A stretch of 64,000 nt of DNA from Stenotrophomonas maltophilia (GCF_039555535.1 NZ_CP154630.1:2183001-2247000); one strand, 5' to 3'. Shown: positions 7,609 to 15,886, numbered from the stretch's first letter. Program-made: numbers and translations. Notes: a model not told the origin generated them from the letters alone.

Positions 7609-9240
7609 ATGCCTTCGATGACTCCTGTTCCGTGCCGAGCCGTCCGCCTTCCCCTGCGCTTGCATCCCCTGGTGCTGGCCCTGGCCGCGATGCCGCTGCC
7701 GTTGTTCGCGCAGGAGGCAGCGCCTGCGCCCAGCGTGAACATCAATGAATACATCGTACGCGGCAATACCGTGCTCGATCCGCGCCAGATCGAGCGCGCG
7801 GTCGAGCCCTTCCTCGGCCCGGGAAAGACCCTGGCCGATGTCGAGAAGGCACGCGATGCCGTCAGTGCGCTATACCAGCAGGCGGGCTACCAGTCGGTCT
7901 ACGTGGAGCTGCCCGAGCAGCAGGTCAGTGGTGGCGTGGTGCTGCTGAAGGTACAGCAGACACCGATCGGCCAACTGCGGGTCGTGGGAACGAAGCACGA
8001 ATCGCCCGAGCGCATCCGCGAACGCGTGCCGGCGCTGGCGGAAGGCAAGGTGCCGGACTTCGACCAAGCACAGAAGGAATTGACTGCGCTGAACGAAGGG
8101 GGCCGCCGCCAGGTGATGCCGCTGGTGCGCGAGGGCCAGGTGCCGGGCACGATGGATGTGGACCTGCAGGTCGAGGAGAAGTCGCCGTGGCGCGCCAGTG
8201 CGGCGCTCAACAACGACCACAGCGCCGATACCGAGAAGCTGCGGCTGAGTGCATCGCTGGCCCATGACAACCTGTGGCGGCGTGGGCACAGCGCGAGCAT
8301 CGGCGTGTTCATCGCGCCGGAAGACATGGACCAGGCAAAGGTGTTCTCTGCCTCCTACACGGTGCCCTTCGAGGGCACGCCGTGGAGCCTGGAGGCCTCG
8401 GGCTACAAATCCGACAGCCGCGTACTCAATGCGGGTGGTCAAGGCGGTGCAGGCGCGGGTACCGGCACCAATGTGATCGGTAACGGTCATTCGATCGGCC
8501 TCAAGCTCAACTACCGCCTGCCCGGCAGCGGTGCCTGGTGGCGACAGCTTAGTCTCGGCGTGGACTTCAAGGACACCGAGGAAGACACGCAGATGGGCAA
8601 GGACAGCCTGAAAACGCCACTGAAGTACGCACCGATCACCCTGGCCTTCGTCGGCGTGCGCCAGGGCGAGCAGGATCAGCTGAGCATCAACACCCAGCTG
8701 GTGGCTGGCACCCGCCGCCTGTTCGGCTACGGCAGCGACGCCATTGCCTTCGACCAGAAGCGCTACTGGGCCGACCCGAGTTTCGTGGCCTTAAAGGCCG
8801 ATGTGGCCAACACCCACACCTTCGGCAGCGACTGGCAGTGGTACGCACGCGGCTCGCTGCAGGTGACCGATGCGCCCCTGGTGTCGGCCGAGCAGTTCGC
8901 CGCCGGTGGCATGTACACCGTGCGTGGCTACCTGTCGGCCGAGGCGATCGGCGACTACGGCGGCCTGGCCAGCCTGGAATGGCGCACCCCGGCGTGGTCG
9001 CTGTGGAGCGGCACCGACCTGCGTGTCTACAGCTTTGCCGACGCGGCCTACCTGCGCCTGCGCCAGCCGCTGCCCGAGCAGCGTGACAAGTACAACCTGG
9101 CCTCGGTCGGCCTGGGCGCGCAGCTGCGCCTGGGCGAGCACCTGCAGCTTCGCCTGGACTACGCCTGGCCCTACGCCGATGGCCCGGTCACGCGCAAGGA
9201 CGACCCGCGCCTGCATTTCAACATCAGCACCAGCTACTGA
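7609..9240 (+). CDS. Two-partner secretion outer-membrane transporter (FhaC/ShlB/HecB family)
   Basis: 543 residues, the normal length for TpsB proteins. There is a signal peptide (about 1-34). Two POTRA domains follow (about 43-120 and 121-195; 'EYIVRGNTVLDPRQIERAV' opens the first). The remainder is a 16-strand-type barrel. 'VRGY' near residue 438 is the conserved loop-6 motif that plugs the pore. The C-terminus 'LHFNISTSY' ends in an aromatic residue as outer-membrane barrels do. The start was taken at ATG 7609; ATG 7618 is equally placed. It would export the large exoprotein at the left edge of the window. It heads a co-directional run with the DUF2341-ExbB, ExbD, TonB and porin genes, an unusual setting for a TpsB gene. 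Confidence 0.9.
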   Translation: MPSMTPVPCRAVRLPLRLHPLVLALAAMPLPLFAQEAAPAPSVNINEYIVRGNTVLDPRQIERAVEPFLGPGKTLADVEKARDAVSALYQQAGYQSVYVELPEQQVSGGVVLLKVQQTPIGQLRVVGTKHESPERIRERVPALAEGKVPDFDQAQKELTALNEGGRRQVMPLVREGQVPGTMDVDLQVEEKSPWRASAALNNDHSADTEKLRLSASLAHDNLWRRGHSASIGVFIAPEDMDQAKVFSASYTVPFEGTPWSLEASGYKSDSRVLNAGGQGGAGAGTGTNVIGNGHSIGLKLNYRLPGSGAWWRQLSLGVDFKDTEEDTQMGKDSLKTPLKYAPITLAFVGVRQGEQDQLSINTQLVAGTRRLFGYGSDAIAFDQKRYWADPSFVALKADVANTHTFGSDWQWYARGSLQVTDAPLVSAEQFAAGGMYTVRGYLSAEAIGDYGGLASLEWRTPAWSLWSGTDLRVYSFADAAYLRLRQPLPEQRDKYNLASVGLGAQLRLGEHLQLRLDYAWPYADGPVTRKDDPRLHFNISTSY

Positions 9241-9277
9241 CCCTTCCCTTGAGATGCGTTCTCCGGAGACCCTTTGC

Positions 9278-11062
9278 ATGGACCGTCTGCTTTCCCGAAT
9301 GTTGCTGCTGCTGGCTGCGCTGATCGCGCTGCCCGCCGCCGCGGCCGATGCCAACTGGTGGCAGGCCGAATGGAAGTACCGCAAGCCGATCACCGTCGAC
9401 GCCGGCCCACAGGGTGCGGGGTTGGCCGGTAACCCCGGGCGGACACCGCTGCTGCTGCGCCTGCATACCGGCAACTTCGGTTTTGATGGCACCCAGGAGG
9501 GCGGCAATGACCTGCGCTTCGTTTCTGCTGACGGACGCACCGTGCTAGCCCATCAGATCGAACAGTTCGACCCGAACCTGGGCCTGGCCCTGGTCTGGGT
9601 GGACGTGCCGGCACTGACCGCCAGCGCGCCGCAGACAATCTGGATGTACTACGGCAACCCAAAGGCACCGGCCAGCGGCAATGGCCAACAGGTGTTCGAT
9701 CCGGACTACACGCTGGTCTACCACTTTGCCGAAGCCAATGCGCCGGCGCGCGATACCACGGCCTACGGCAACACGGCCGGCGCGGTGGTGCCCGCAGCGG
9801 AAAGCACGGTGATCGGGCGTGGCGTGCAGCTCGGGACCGGCCCGCTGCCGCTGCCGGCCAGCGCTTCGCTGGCACAGGAAGCGGGCGCGCCGCTCACCGT
9901 TTCGGCCTGGATCAAGCCGGGCGCGCTGACCACCGCGCAGGCGATCTATGCCCGGCGTGATGGCAGTGCCGAGCTGGTGGTGGGTATCGACAACCGTGTG
10001 CCGTTCGTGCAGCTCAACGGCCAGCGCAGCACGCCGGCACAGCCAATTCCGGAAGGGCAGTGGGCGCATCTTGCGCTTACCGCCGAGAAAGGTTCGTTGC
10101 AGCTGTATCTGAACGGTCGCGTGGTGGCCCAGCTCAGTGGTGAACTGCCGGCACTGACCACCGCAGCGGTGGTGGGTGCCGACGCACCGGGTGCGACGCA
10201 GGCGCTGGCCAACTTCGATGGCGCGCTGGATGAACTGCGGGTCTCACGCGTCGCGCGCCCGGCGGCACTGCTGTTGGCCGATGCCACCGCGCAGGGCGCC
10301 GACTCGCGCCTGATCAGCTACGGTGCCGACGAGCAATCGGCGGGGCAGAGCCACTTCGCCTTCATCCTCAAGGCGATGCCATTCGACGCCTGGGTGGTGG
10401 TCGCCATCCTTGGCCTGATGATGCTGCTGTCGTGGGCGATCATGATCGCCAAGGGGCGCCACTTCGGTCGAACCAGCAAGGCCAATGCAGTGTTCACCGA
10501 GAGCTTCAGCAAGCTTTCCGGCGTGCCGCTGCGCACCTTGTCCGAGATGAACCAGCAGGGGAAGGTGCCGACGGCGATGCACGACGGTTCGCTGTGGCGC
10601 ATCTACCAGGTCGCCATCGATGAAATGCAGCAGCGCCACCAGCGCGATGGCAACAGTGGCTACCTCAGTGGCGCCACCATTGCGGCGATCCGCGCCTCGA
10701 TGGATGCGGTGATGGTGCGCGAGCAGGAATCGATGGCGCGGCGCATGAACTGGTTGTCGACCACCATCGAGGGCGCGCCGTACGTGGGCCTGTTCGGCAC
10801 CGTGATCGGCATCATGCTGGTGTTCGTGGTGGCGGCGATGGCTGGCGCGGTGGACATCAACTCGGTGGCGCCGGGCATGGCCGCGGCGCTGCTGTGTACG
10901 GCGGCTGGCCTCGGCGTCGCGATCCCGGCGCTGTTCGGCTACAACTATCTGGGTGCACGCGCCGAAGCGATAGGCGCGGACATGGCGGTGTTCATCGACG
11001 AGTTCGCCGCGCGCCTGGCCGAAGAGCAGGACGGGCGCGGCCCGGCCGCGGTCCAGGGCTGA
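9278..11062 (+). CDS. DUF2341 / lectin-fold / MotA-TolQ-ExbB proton channel fusion
   Basis: 594 residues. A signal peptide (about 1-22) is followed by a DUF2341 segment opening with 'WKYRKPITVDAG' (about 30-130). A concanavalin/LamG-like domain spans about 150-340, where 'LTVSAWIKPG' and 'FDGALDELRVSRVARP' are typical strands. A membrane helix lies at about 368-392. A TolQ/ExbB domain (about 400-585) follows, with 'YVGLFGTVIGIM' as the conserved helix-2 motif and 'GMAAALLCTAAGLGVAIPA' as helix 3. A periplasmic sugar- or polymer-binding-like module is thus joined to an ion-driven motor subunit. The ATG at 9278 has GGAG 10 bp upstream; an ATG at 9254 is less well placed. ExbD follows after 10 bp. 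The substrate is unknown. Confidence 0.85.
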   Translation: MDRLLSRMLLLLAALIALPAAAADANWWQAEWKYRKPITVDAGPQGAGLAGNPGRTPLLLRLHTGNFGFDGTQEGGNDLRFVSADGRTVLAHQIEQFDPNLGLALVWVDVPALTASAPQTIWMYYGNPKAPASGNGQQVFDPDYTLVYHFAEANAPARDTTAYGNTAGAVVPAAESTVIGRGVQLGTGPLPLPASASLAQEAGAPLTVSAWIKPGALTTAQAIYARRDGSAELVVGIDNRVPFVQLNGQRSTPAQPIPEGQWAHLALTAEKGSLQLYLNGRVVAQLSGELPALTTAAVVGADAPGATQALANFDGALDELRVSRVARPAALLLADATAQGADSRLISYGADEQSAGQSHFAFILKAMPFDAWVVVAILGLMMLLSWAIMIAKGRHFGRTSKANAVFTESFSKLSGVPLRTLSEMNQQGKVPTAMHDGSLWRIYQVAIDEMQQRHQRDGNSGYLSGATIAAIRASMDAVMVREQESMARRMNWLSTTIEGAPYVGLFGTVIGIMLVFVVAAMAGAVDINSVAPGMAAALLCTAAGLGVAIPALFGYNYLGARAEAIGADMAVFIDEFAARLAEEQDGRGPAAVQG

Positions 11063-11072
11063 GGGGCGCGCC

Positions 11073-11486
11073 ATGGGCCAGAAGGCGAAGTTCGGCATCA
11101 AGAAGCGCGAGAAGGGCATCAACGTGACGCCCTTCGTCGACGTGCTGCTGGTGGTGCTGGTGATCTTCATCCTGACCAGCAACGCCTCCATCCCCGGCAT
11201 TGAGGTCAACCTGCCGAAGGCCAGCAACAGCGTCGCGCTGGAGAAGCCGAAGACCAAGGCGATCACCATCGACCCCAGCGGCCAGGTGTTCCTGGATGCC
11301 TACCCGGTGACGATGGCCGAGCTGGAAGACCGGCTGCGCACCGAGCGCGCGACCACGCCGGATTTCCCGGTGATCGTGCGCGGTGATGCGCAGGTGCAGT
11401 ACGCCCGCGTGGTCGAGGTGCTGGACCTGCTGCGGCGACTGGAGCTGGCCCAGGTCGGCCTGGTCACCGGCAAGGCGCAGGGCTGA
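11073..11486 (+). CDS. ExbD/TolR-family biopolymer transport protein
   Basis: 137 residues with a short cytoplasmic tail and a single membrane helix (about 18-38). It opens with 'INVTPFVDVLLVVLVIF', whose Asp23 corresponds to the proton-carrying aspartate of ExbD/TolR. The periplasmic domain (about 45-135) has the usual 'ITIDPSGQVFLD' strand. With the ExbB domain of the upstream gene and the downstream TonB-like protein it should form a proton-motive-force motor in the inner membrane. It lies 10 bp from the upstream gene and 3 bp from the downstream one, clearly one operon. Confidence 0.9.
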   Translation: MGQKAKFGIKKREKGINVTPFVDVLLVVLVIFILTSNASIPGIEVNLPKASNSVALEKPKTKAITIDPSGQVFLDAYPVTMAELEDRLRTERATTPDFPVIVRGDAQVQYARVVEVLDLLRRLELAQVGLVTGKAQG

Positions 11487-11489
11487 GGC

Positions 11490-12191
11490 ATGACGGCCCA
11501 TCAACCCCCTCGGCCGGAGCCCGGCATGCGCGGCCGCCAGCTGTTGGTGACCGTCGCGCTGGTGCTGGCTGCGCTGCTGGTGCTTGGCATTGCCGTGTGG
11601 TGGATGCTGTTCAAGGACACCGCCAGCACCCGCAGGCCGGTGGTGCAGCCGCCGATGCTGGCATTGCCACCACCACCTCCGCCGCCGCCACCGCCGCCGG
11701 AAAAGCCGCCGGAGCCGGAGACGCCGCCGGAAGAAACGATGCCCGAACCGGAGCCGCTGGATCAGCCGACGCCCGCTGAAGAGCCCACACCGACGCCGGA
11801 CAATGCAGACCCGGTAACGATGAATGCCGACGCGCAGGCCGGTGGTGACAACTTCGGCATCCAGTCCGGCAGCGGCGGCGGTTCATCCGGCGTCGGCCGT
11901 GGCGGCGCCGGCAATGCGACATATGGGCGCTACCTCGGCTACCTGATGCAGCAGGCGATCTCGCGCGACGACAAGGTCAAGCGCCTGGCCTTCCAGCTGC
12001 AGGTGAACGTCTGGCTGGCCACGGATGGCCGCCTGGAAGAGGTCGAGCTGGTGCGCGGCAGTGGCAACGAGGAGGCCGACGCGGCCGTGCTCGATGCGCT
12101 GCGACGCATCGGAAAGGTTGACCAGGCACCGCCACCGTCGCTCGATTTCCCCGCCCGCGTGCTGATTCAGGGCCGCCGTCCCGGCGCCTGA
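11490..12191 (+). CDS. TonB-family energy transducer
   Basis: 233 residues: one inner-membrane helix (about 16-39), a long proline/glutamate-rich spacer (about 50-108, including a run of ten or more prolines), a glycine-rich linker, and a C-terminal TonB-like domain (about 145-230). The motif 'LQVNVWLATDGRLEEVELVRGSGNEEADAAVLDAL' (residues split across the domain) is the expected strand-helix pattern. It would carry energy from the ExbB/ExbD pair to an outer-membrane partner. Likely partners by context are the porin just downstream or the two-partner transporter. The latter would be novel, since two-partner secretion is thought to need no such energy source. Confidence 0.85.
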   Translation: MTAHQPPRPEPGMRGRQLLVTVALVLAALLVLGIAVWWMLFKDTASTRRPVVQPPMLALPPPPPPPPPPPEKPPEPETPPEETMPEPEPLDQPTPAEEPTPTPDNADPVTMNADAQAGGDNFGIQSGSGGGSSGVGRGGAGNATYGRYLGYLMQQAISRDDKVKRLAFQLQVNVWLATDGRLEEVELVRGSGNEEADAAVLDALRRIGKVDQAPPPSLDFPARVLIQGRRPGA

Positions 12192-12233
12192 TTCCCGACT
12201 TCCGTGATTTCCCTTCTTTGGATGAGAACCGTG

Positions 12234-13979
12234 ATGAACGACCACGACCGCGCACGAACCGATTCCCGCCGCCCGCGGCCGGCCCGACGGGCGCTGCTGT
12301 GCTGCGCCGTGCTGCTCAGTCTGGCTGCCCCGACCGGTGCGATGGCCGCTGAAACCACCATGGTCAAGCTGATCAAGGGCCTGATCGCCAGCGGCGCGCT
12401 GAAGCCGGAAGATGGACAGGCACTTCTGGTGCAGGCCGAGGCTGAAGCAGCGGCCGAATCGCGCATCGCGACCACTGCACCTTCGGCCGCCAGCGGCGGC
12501 GTGGCTCTGGAAGCCGGCGACGTGCGCGTGCCGTACGTGCCGCAGAGCGTGCGCGATGGCATTCGTGACGAAGTGCGCCAGGACGTGATGGCGCAGGCCA
12601 AGTCCGAAGGCTGGGCTGCACCGAACGAAGTGGCCGAATGGACCAAGCGCATCAAGGTCACCGGGGACATGCGCGTGCGCAGCGAGTCGCGCTTCTATTC
12701 CGAGCGCAACAGCGACATCGTGAGCAATTGGGCGTCGATCAATTCCGGCAACGGCTTCGACACCAATACCAACACCAATCTGCAGTTGCCGCCTCTGCTG
12801 AACACCCGCCAGGACCGTCGCAACCTGTGGCGCATCCGTGCCCGCCTTGGCATCGAGGCAACCATCGGCCAGCACACCACGGCCGGCGTACGCCTAGCCA
12901 GCGGCAGCAGCAATGGCCCGGTGTCGACCACCGAGCAGCTGGGCGGTGGCCTGAGCAAGAAGGACGTGTGGCTGGACCAGGCCTGGCTGGCCTACAGCCC
13001 GGCCGACTGGGTGACAGTGCGTGGTGGCCGCTTCGGCAATCCCTTCTGGACCAGCGACACGCTGTTCTCCAACGACCTCAACTTCGATGGCCTGGCCGCG
13101 AACCTGAAGTACGACTTCAACGGGGGGGACGTCGACCTGTTCGGCAACCTCGCGGTGGTGCCGCTGGAGTACACCTCCGACAGCTCGCCCAGCCAGAGCC
13201 GGGTCAAGGCCCCGAACGAGAACAAGTGGCTGTCCGGTGCGCAGATGGGTGTGAACTGGCGCTTCAATGACCAGAATTCGTTGCGCGCTGCATTAGGCTA
13301 CTACGACTTCAAGAACATCAGCGGCCGCCTGTCCTCGCCGTGCGCGCTGTACGCAGGCGCGGTCGGCTGTGACACCGACTGGTCGCGCCCGGCCTTCATG
13401 CAGAAGGGCAACACCCTGATGCTGATCCGCGACATCGCGCGCAATCCGCTGGACCCGGCCAACACGCCGACCCCGCAGTATGTCGGCCTGGCCTCGGCCT
13501 TCCGCCTGGCTACCTTGAACCTGCGCTGGGACACGCAGCTGGCCCAGGGCATCGCTCTGCGCCTGGATGGCGACTACATCCGCAACCTGGCCTACGACAA
13601 GCAGGCCATGTTCAGCCGCGCCAACAACGGCATCGTCAACAACTACGGTGCCGGTGGCACCGCCAGCATCGATACCTTCCGCAGCGGCGACACGGCCTGG
13701 ATGGTGCAGGCCACCTTCGGCGCCACTGACCTGAAGGAGAAGGGCCAGTGGCAGGCGCTGCTGGGCTACAAGCACATCGAGGCCGATGCGCTGCCGGACG
13801 CTTACAACGACCCGAACTTCCACCTCGGCGGCACCAACGCCCGTGGCTACTACGTGGGCGGCGCCTACGCGCTGGACGCGCGCAGCTGGATCAGTGGCAA
13901 GTGGATGGCGGCCAAGGAAGTATCCGGTGCGCCGCTGTCGATCGATGTGTTCCAGCTGGAGTTCAACACCGGGTTCTGA
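12234..13979 (+). CDS. Putative outer-membrane porin
   Basis: 581 residues from the ATG at 12234 (an ATG at 12222 is possible). A long signal peptide ends near 'AAPTGAMA' (about residue 38). A short helical region follows ('TMVKLIKGLIASGALKPEDG') with predicted coiled character to about 110, as in periplasmic anchors of large porins. The rest is beta-barrel with many aromatic strand ends ('WLAYSPADWVTVRGGRF'), closing on a terminal Phe ('LEFNTGF'). It matches what is often annotated as a 'putative porin' next to DUF2341-ExbB genes. It lies 42 bp after the TonB-like gene and is likely in the same operon, perhaps the pore energised by it. Substrate unknown. Confidence 0.75.
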   Translation: MNDHDRARTDSRRPRPARRALLCCAVLLSLAAPTGAMAAETTMVKLIKGLIASGALKPEDGQALLVQAEAEAAAESRIATTAPSAASGGVALEAGDVRVPYVPQSVRDGIRDEVRQDVMAQAKSEGWAAPNEVAEWTKRIKVTGDMRVRSESRFYSERNSDIVSNWASINSGNGFDTNTNTNLQLPPLLNTRQDRRNLWRIRARLGIEATIGQHTTAGVRLASGSSNGPVSTTEQLGGGLSKKDVWLDQAWLAYSPADWVTVRGGRFGNPFWTSDTLFSNDLNFDGLAANLKYDFNGGDVDLFGNLAVVPLEYTSDSSPSQSRVKAPNENKWLSGAQMGVNWRFNDQNSLRAALGYYDFKNISGRLSSPCALYAGAVGCDTDWSRPAFMQKGNTLMLIRDIARNPLDPANTPTPQYVGLASAFRLATLNLRWDTQLAQGIALRLDGDYIRNLAYDKQAMFSRANNGIVNNYGAGGTASIDTFRSGDTAWMVQATFGATDLKEKGQWQALLGYKHIEADALPDAYNDPNFHLGGTNARGYYVGGAYALDARSWISGKWMAAKEVSGAPLSIDVFQLEFNTGF

Positions 13980-14077
13980 GCGGCGGGCGTGATGCGGATC
14001 ACGTCGTGCGTGGCGGGGGTGCAGCGATGCGCACGTCTAAGGAAAGGAGACCACGCGTTGCACATAAGGAGAAGTGG

Positions 14078-14407
14078 ATGAGCCGTCGCAAGCTGTTCGA
14101 GAGTCCCGAACCGTCCAGTCAGTCGCTGGGCATCGGGCCGGCCTACGTCTCGGTGGAGGGGCTGCGCCAGCACCTGGCGGAGTTCCTGCTGTATGCGGGA
14201 CGGCCGGTGGTGATCATGCGTGGGCGCAGCGAAGTGGGGTATTTCCTGCCGGCGCGCTTCTGGCGCCAGCGTGACGATGATCCGCTGGCAGCGGCTGCCG
14301 CCGACCAGCTGCTGGACGCGGCCGGTTTCCAGGCCGAGGACATCCAGCAGGTGGAGCAGGAGTTCAACGCGATGCGCCAGCGCACCGTGTTGCATTCACG
14401 GCGCTGA
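14078..14407 (+). CDS. Small Phd/YefM-like protein, no toxin partner seen
   Basis: 109 residues from ATG 14078, with AGGAG 6 bp upstream. The segment 'YVSVEGLRQHLAEFLLYAGRPVVIMRGRSEVGYFLPARFW' (residues about 23-62) has the strand-helix-strand pattern of prevent-host-death antitoxins: a helix, then a short strand, then a hydrophobic 'YF.P...W'. The C-terminal half is charged and helical. No toxin gene is adjacent: upstream is the porin, downstream are repeats and an OsmC-like gene on the other strand. It may be a stand-alone DNA-binding regulator or an orphan antitoxin. The family call is tentative. Confidence 0.55.
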   Translation: MSRRKLFESPEPSSQSLGIGPAYVSVEGLRQHLAEFLLYAGRPVVIMRGRSEVGYFLPARFWRQRDDDPLAAAAADQLLDAAGFQAEDIQQVEQEFNAMRQRTVLHSRR

Positions 14408-14414
14408 GCGGAAT

Positions 14415-14473
14415 GTAGAGCCGAGCCCACGCTCGGCTGCATGCTGCGGAGCGGAGCATGGGCTCGGCTCTAC
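14415..14473. repeat. SMAG-type GTAGAGCCGAG repeat pair
   Basis: GTAGAGCCGAGCCCACGCTC and GAGCATGGGCTCGGCTCTAC face each other around a short spacer, between two convergent genes. It may serve as a bidirectional RNA end. Confidence 0.85.
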
Positions 14474-14474
14474 A

Positions 14475-14497
14475 GTAGATCCACGCCATGCGTGGAC
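14475..14497. repeat. GTAG/ATCCACGC-type palindromic repeat
   Basis: GTAGATCCACGC CAT GCGTGGA, same family as 4967 and 25697, directly abutting the SMAG pair before it. Confidence 0.7.
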
Positions 14498-14501
14498 GGG
14501 G

Positions 14502-14900
14502 TTACGCGGCGGCCCCGCGTTCACTGGTGATGCGCGCACCCTCGCGCATCACCAGCGTAACCGGGGTCTTCTCCACGACTTCCAGCAACCGATGCCACTG
14601 TGCATCGCTCAGCTCGGCGCTGGCATGCAGCACGCGGTGCACATGGAAGCGTCCATCCTCGTCACGGTCCGAGCGCAGCTCGGCATGGAACTCGCCCAGC
14701 TCCCAGCCCTTGCGCTGCGCGTACATGCGCAGGGTGATGGCAGTACATGCCGCCAGCGAGGCCAGATACAGATCGAACGGCGCGAAACCCTTGCCCTGAC
14801 CGCCCAGCGAGGCAGGCTCGTCCGCATCCACCTCGAATGTGCCGTTGCTGATGTGGTGCAGGTAGTTGTCGGCGCTCGAAACAATGCGTGCGTAGGCCAT
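14502..14900 (-). CDS. OsmC-family protein
   Basis: 132 residues from ATG 14900, preceded by GGAG. 'GFAPFDLYLASLAACTAITLRMYAQRKGW' (residues 48-76) is the core of the OsmC/Ohr/YhfA fold, including the first of the two catalytic positions (Cys in 'LAAC'). I see no second cysteine, so a classical OsmC peroxidase cycle with two cysteines is doubtful. It is closer to YhfA-like members of unknown substrate. Cytoplasmic, monocistronic. The 400 bp upstream to the sigma factor contain only repeats and a gene relic. Confidence 0.8.
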   Translation of the reverse strand: MAYARIVSSADNYLHHISNGTFEVDADEPASLGGQGKGFAPFDLYLASLAACTAITLRMYAQRKGWELGEFHAELRSDRDEDGRFHVHRVLHASAELSDAQWHRLLEVVEKTPVTLVMREGARITSERGAAA

Positions 14901-14918
14901 CGGGATCTCCTGTTGTCT

Positions 14919-14941
14919 GTAGGGCCGAGTCATGTTCGGCC
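14919..14941. repeat. GTAG-type palindromic element
   Basis: GTAGGGCCGAGTCATGTTCGGCC, a single hairpin module of the SMAG type, upstream of the OsmC-family gene. Confidence 0.65.
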
Positions 14942-14950
14942 AATCCCACC

Positions 14951-14975
14951 GTAGCGTCGAGCCATGCTCGACTGC
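14951..14975. repeat. GTAG-type palindromic element
   Basis: GTAGCGTCGAGCCATGCTCGACTGC, reading GTCGAG-CAT-CTCGAC, a single module. The same variant is at 54416. Confidence 0.7.
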
Positions 14976-15017
14976 TTCCGAAGGCGGCGCCAGCCAGAAC
15001 CGGCGCCGTCACGACGA

Positions 15018-15110
15018 TCGTACGAGAACGGGATGCCGCAGCCTTGCAGGCCAGTACGCGCGTTGATCGATTACCTGGTCGAGCGTTTCGATGCGTTGGA
15101 CGAGCCGTAG
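15018..15110 (+). pseudogene. Relic: C-terminus of a LysR-type regulator
   Basis: In this frame the segment reads 'YENGMPQPCRPVRALIDYL' then 'VERFDALDEP' and a TAG stop at 15108-15110. 'RPVRALIDYLVERF' is the typical last helix of LysR effector-binding domains. Upstream of about 15018 the frame loses LysR character and runs into repeat sequence, and there is no start codon. About 30 codons of a lost gene thus remain between palindromic elements. The rest of the 14901-15300 interval holds only repeats. Confidence 0.55.
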
Positions 15111-15138
15111 CCTCCCATCCGCGCGTGGCGTGGATCCA

Positions 15139-15203
15139 CTGTAGAGCCGAGCCGATGCTCGGCTGCCTTTGGCGCAGGCACAGCCGAGCATGGGCTTGGC
15201 TCT
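15139..15203. repeat. SMAG-type GTAGAGCCGAG repeat pair
   Basis: GTAGAGCCGAGCCGATGCTC faces GAGCATGGGCTTGGCTCTAC. It lies about 100 bp before the sigma factor start. Confidence 0.8.
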
Positions 15204-15300
15204 ACAAGGCGTGGCTTGCCGCCTGCGGCTGCGCAGCCCACAATCCACGTCCGGACCGTCGCCATCACGCCCATCATTCCCCGGTCCGGCCTTGGCACCT

Positions 15301-15804
15301 ATGTCTCCCAATGCCCTGGCGCTGGTCGAGCTGCTGATCCGCGAGCGCCGTGCGTTGTCCCGCTTCATCGCGCGCTACCTCGACCCAGCCAGTACCGAGG
15401 ACACCCTGCAGAACCTGTACCTGAAGGCCAGCAGCGTACCCGGCGATCCCCCCATCCTCGAGCCGCGCGGGTATCTGTACCGGATGGCCTACCACCACGC
15501 GCTCAACCGCAGCCAGGCTGACGCCCGCGAGCGGCGCGCGATGGCCGAGTACGCCGTCGACATGGCCGATGCACGCCATGATGGCGAGGCCCAGGCGCTG
15601 GACCAGGCGCAGCTGCGCGAGATCACCCAGACCATCCTTGCCTTGCCAGCGCAGGTACGCGAGTGCTTCGTGCTCAACCGTTACCTGGGCCTGAGCGAGC
15701 GCGAGATCGCCGCGCGCCTCGGCATTTCCAAGAGCGTGGTGGGCAAATACGTACTGCGCGCGGCATTGCTGATCCAGCAGCACCAGCAGGGAACACGCCG
15801 ATGA
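15301..15804 (+). CDS. ECF-family RNA polymerase sigma factor (FecI/HasI-like)
   Basis: 167 residues from ATG 15301. Region 2 (about 10-75) includes 'DTLQNLYLKA' and 'GYLYRMAYHHALN'. Region 4 (about 105-160) includes 'LPAQVRECFVLNRYLGLSEREIAARLGISKSVVGKYVLRA', the recognition helix-turn-helix. The overall look is that of iron-starvation sigma factors of the FecI group. The FecR-like anti-sigma factor follows after 82 bp and the STN-bearing TonB receptor after that, the classical cell-surface signalling order. It should switch on the receptor-hemophilin-Slam genes when the receptor is loaded. Confidence 0.9.
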   Translation: MSPNALALVELLIRERRALSRFIARYLDPASTEDTLQNLYLKASSVPGDPPILEPRGYLYRMAYHHALNRSQADARERRAMAEYAVDMADARHDGEAQALDQAQLREITQTILALPAQVRECFVLNRYLGLSEREIAARLGISKSVVGKYVLRAALLIQQHQQGTRR

Positions 15805-15886
15805 GGCGCGATTGCCGTGGGCAGATCGCGCCCGCCGTTGTCACAACAGGAAAGCGCACCCGTTCGCGGTGCGGCAGGCCACAACC

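Noticed and set aside
11669..11706. Low-complexity CCG/CCA run
   Set aside because: It is the coding sequence of the proline spacer of the TonB-like protein, not a separate repeat.
14415..15203. Closely spaced palindromes that could be taken for a CRISPR array
   Set aside because: Spacing and repeat lengths are irregular, units are inverted pairs and no cas genes are present; these are SMAG/REP-like elements.
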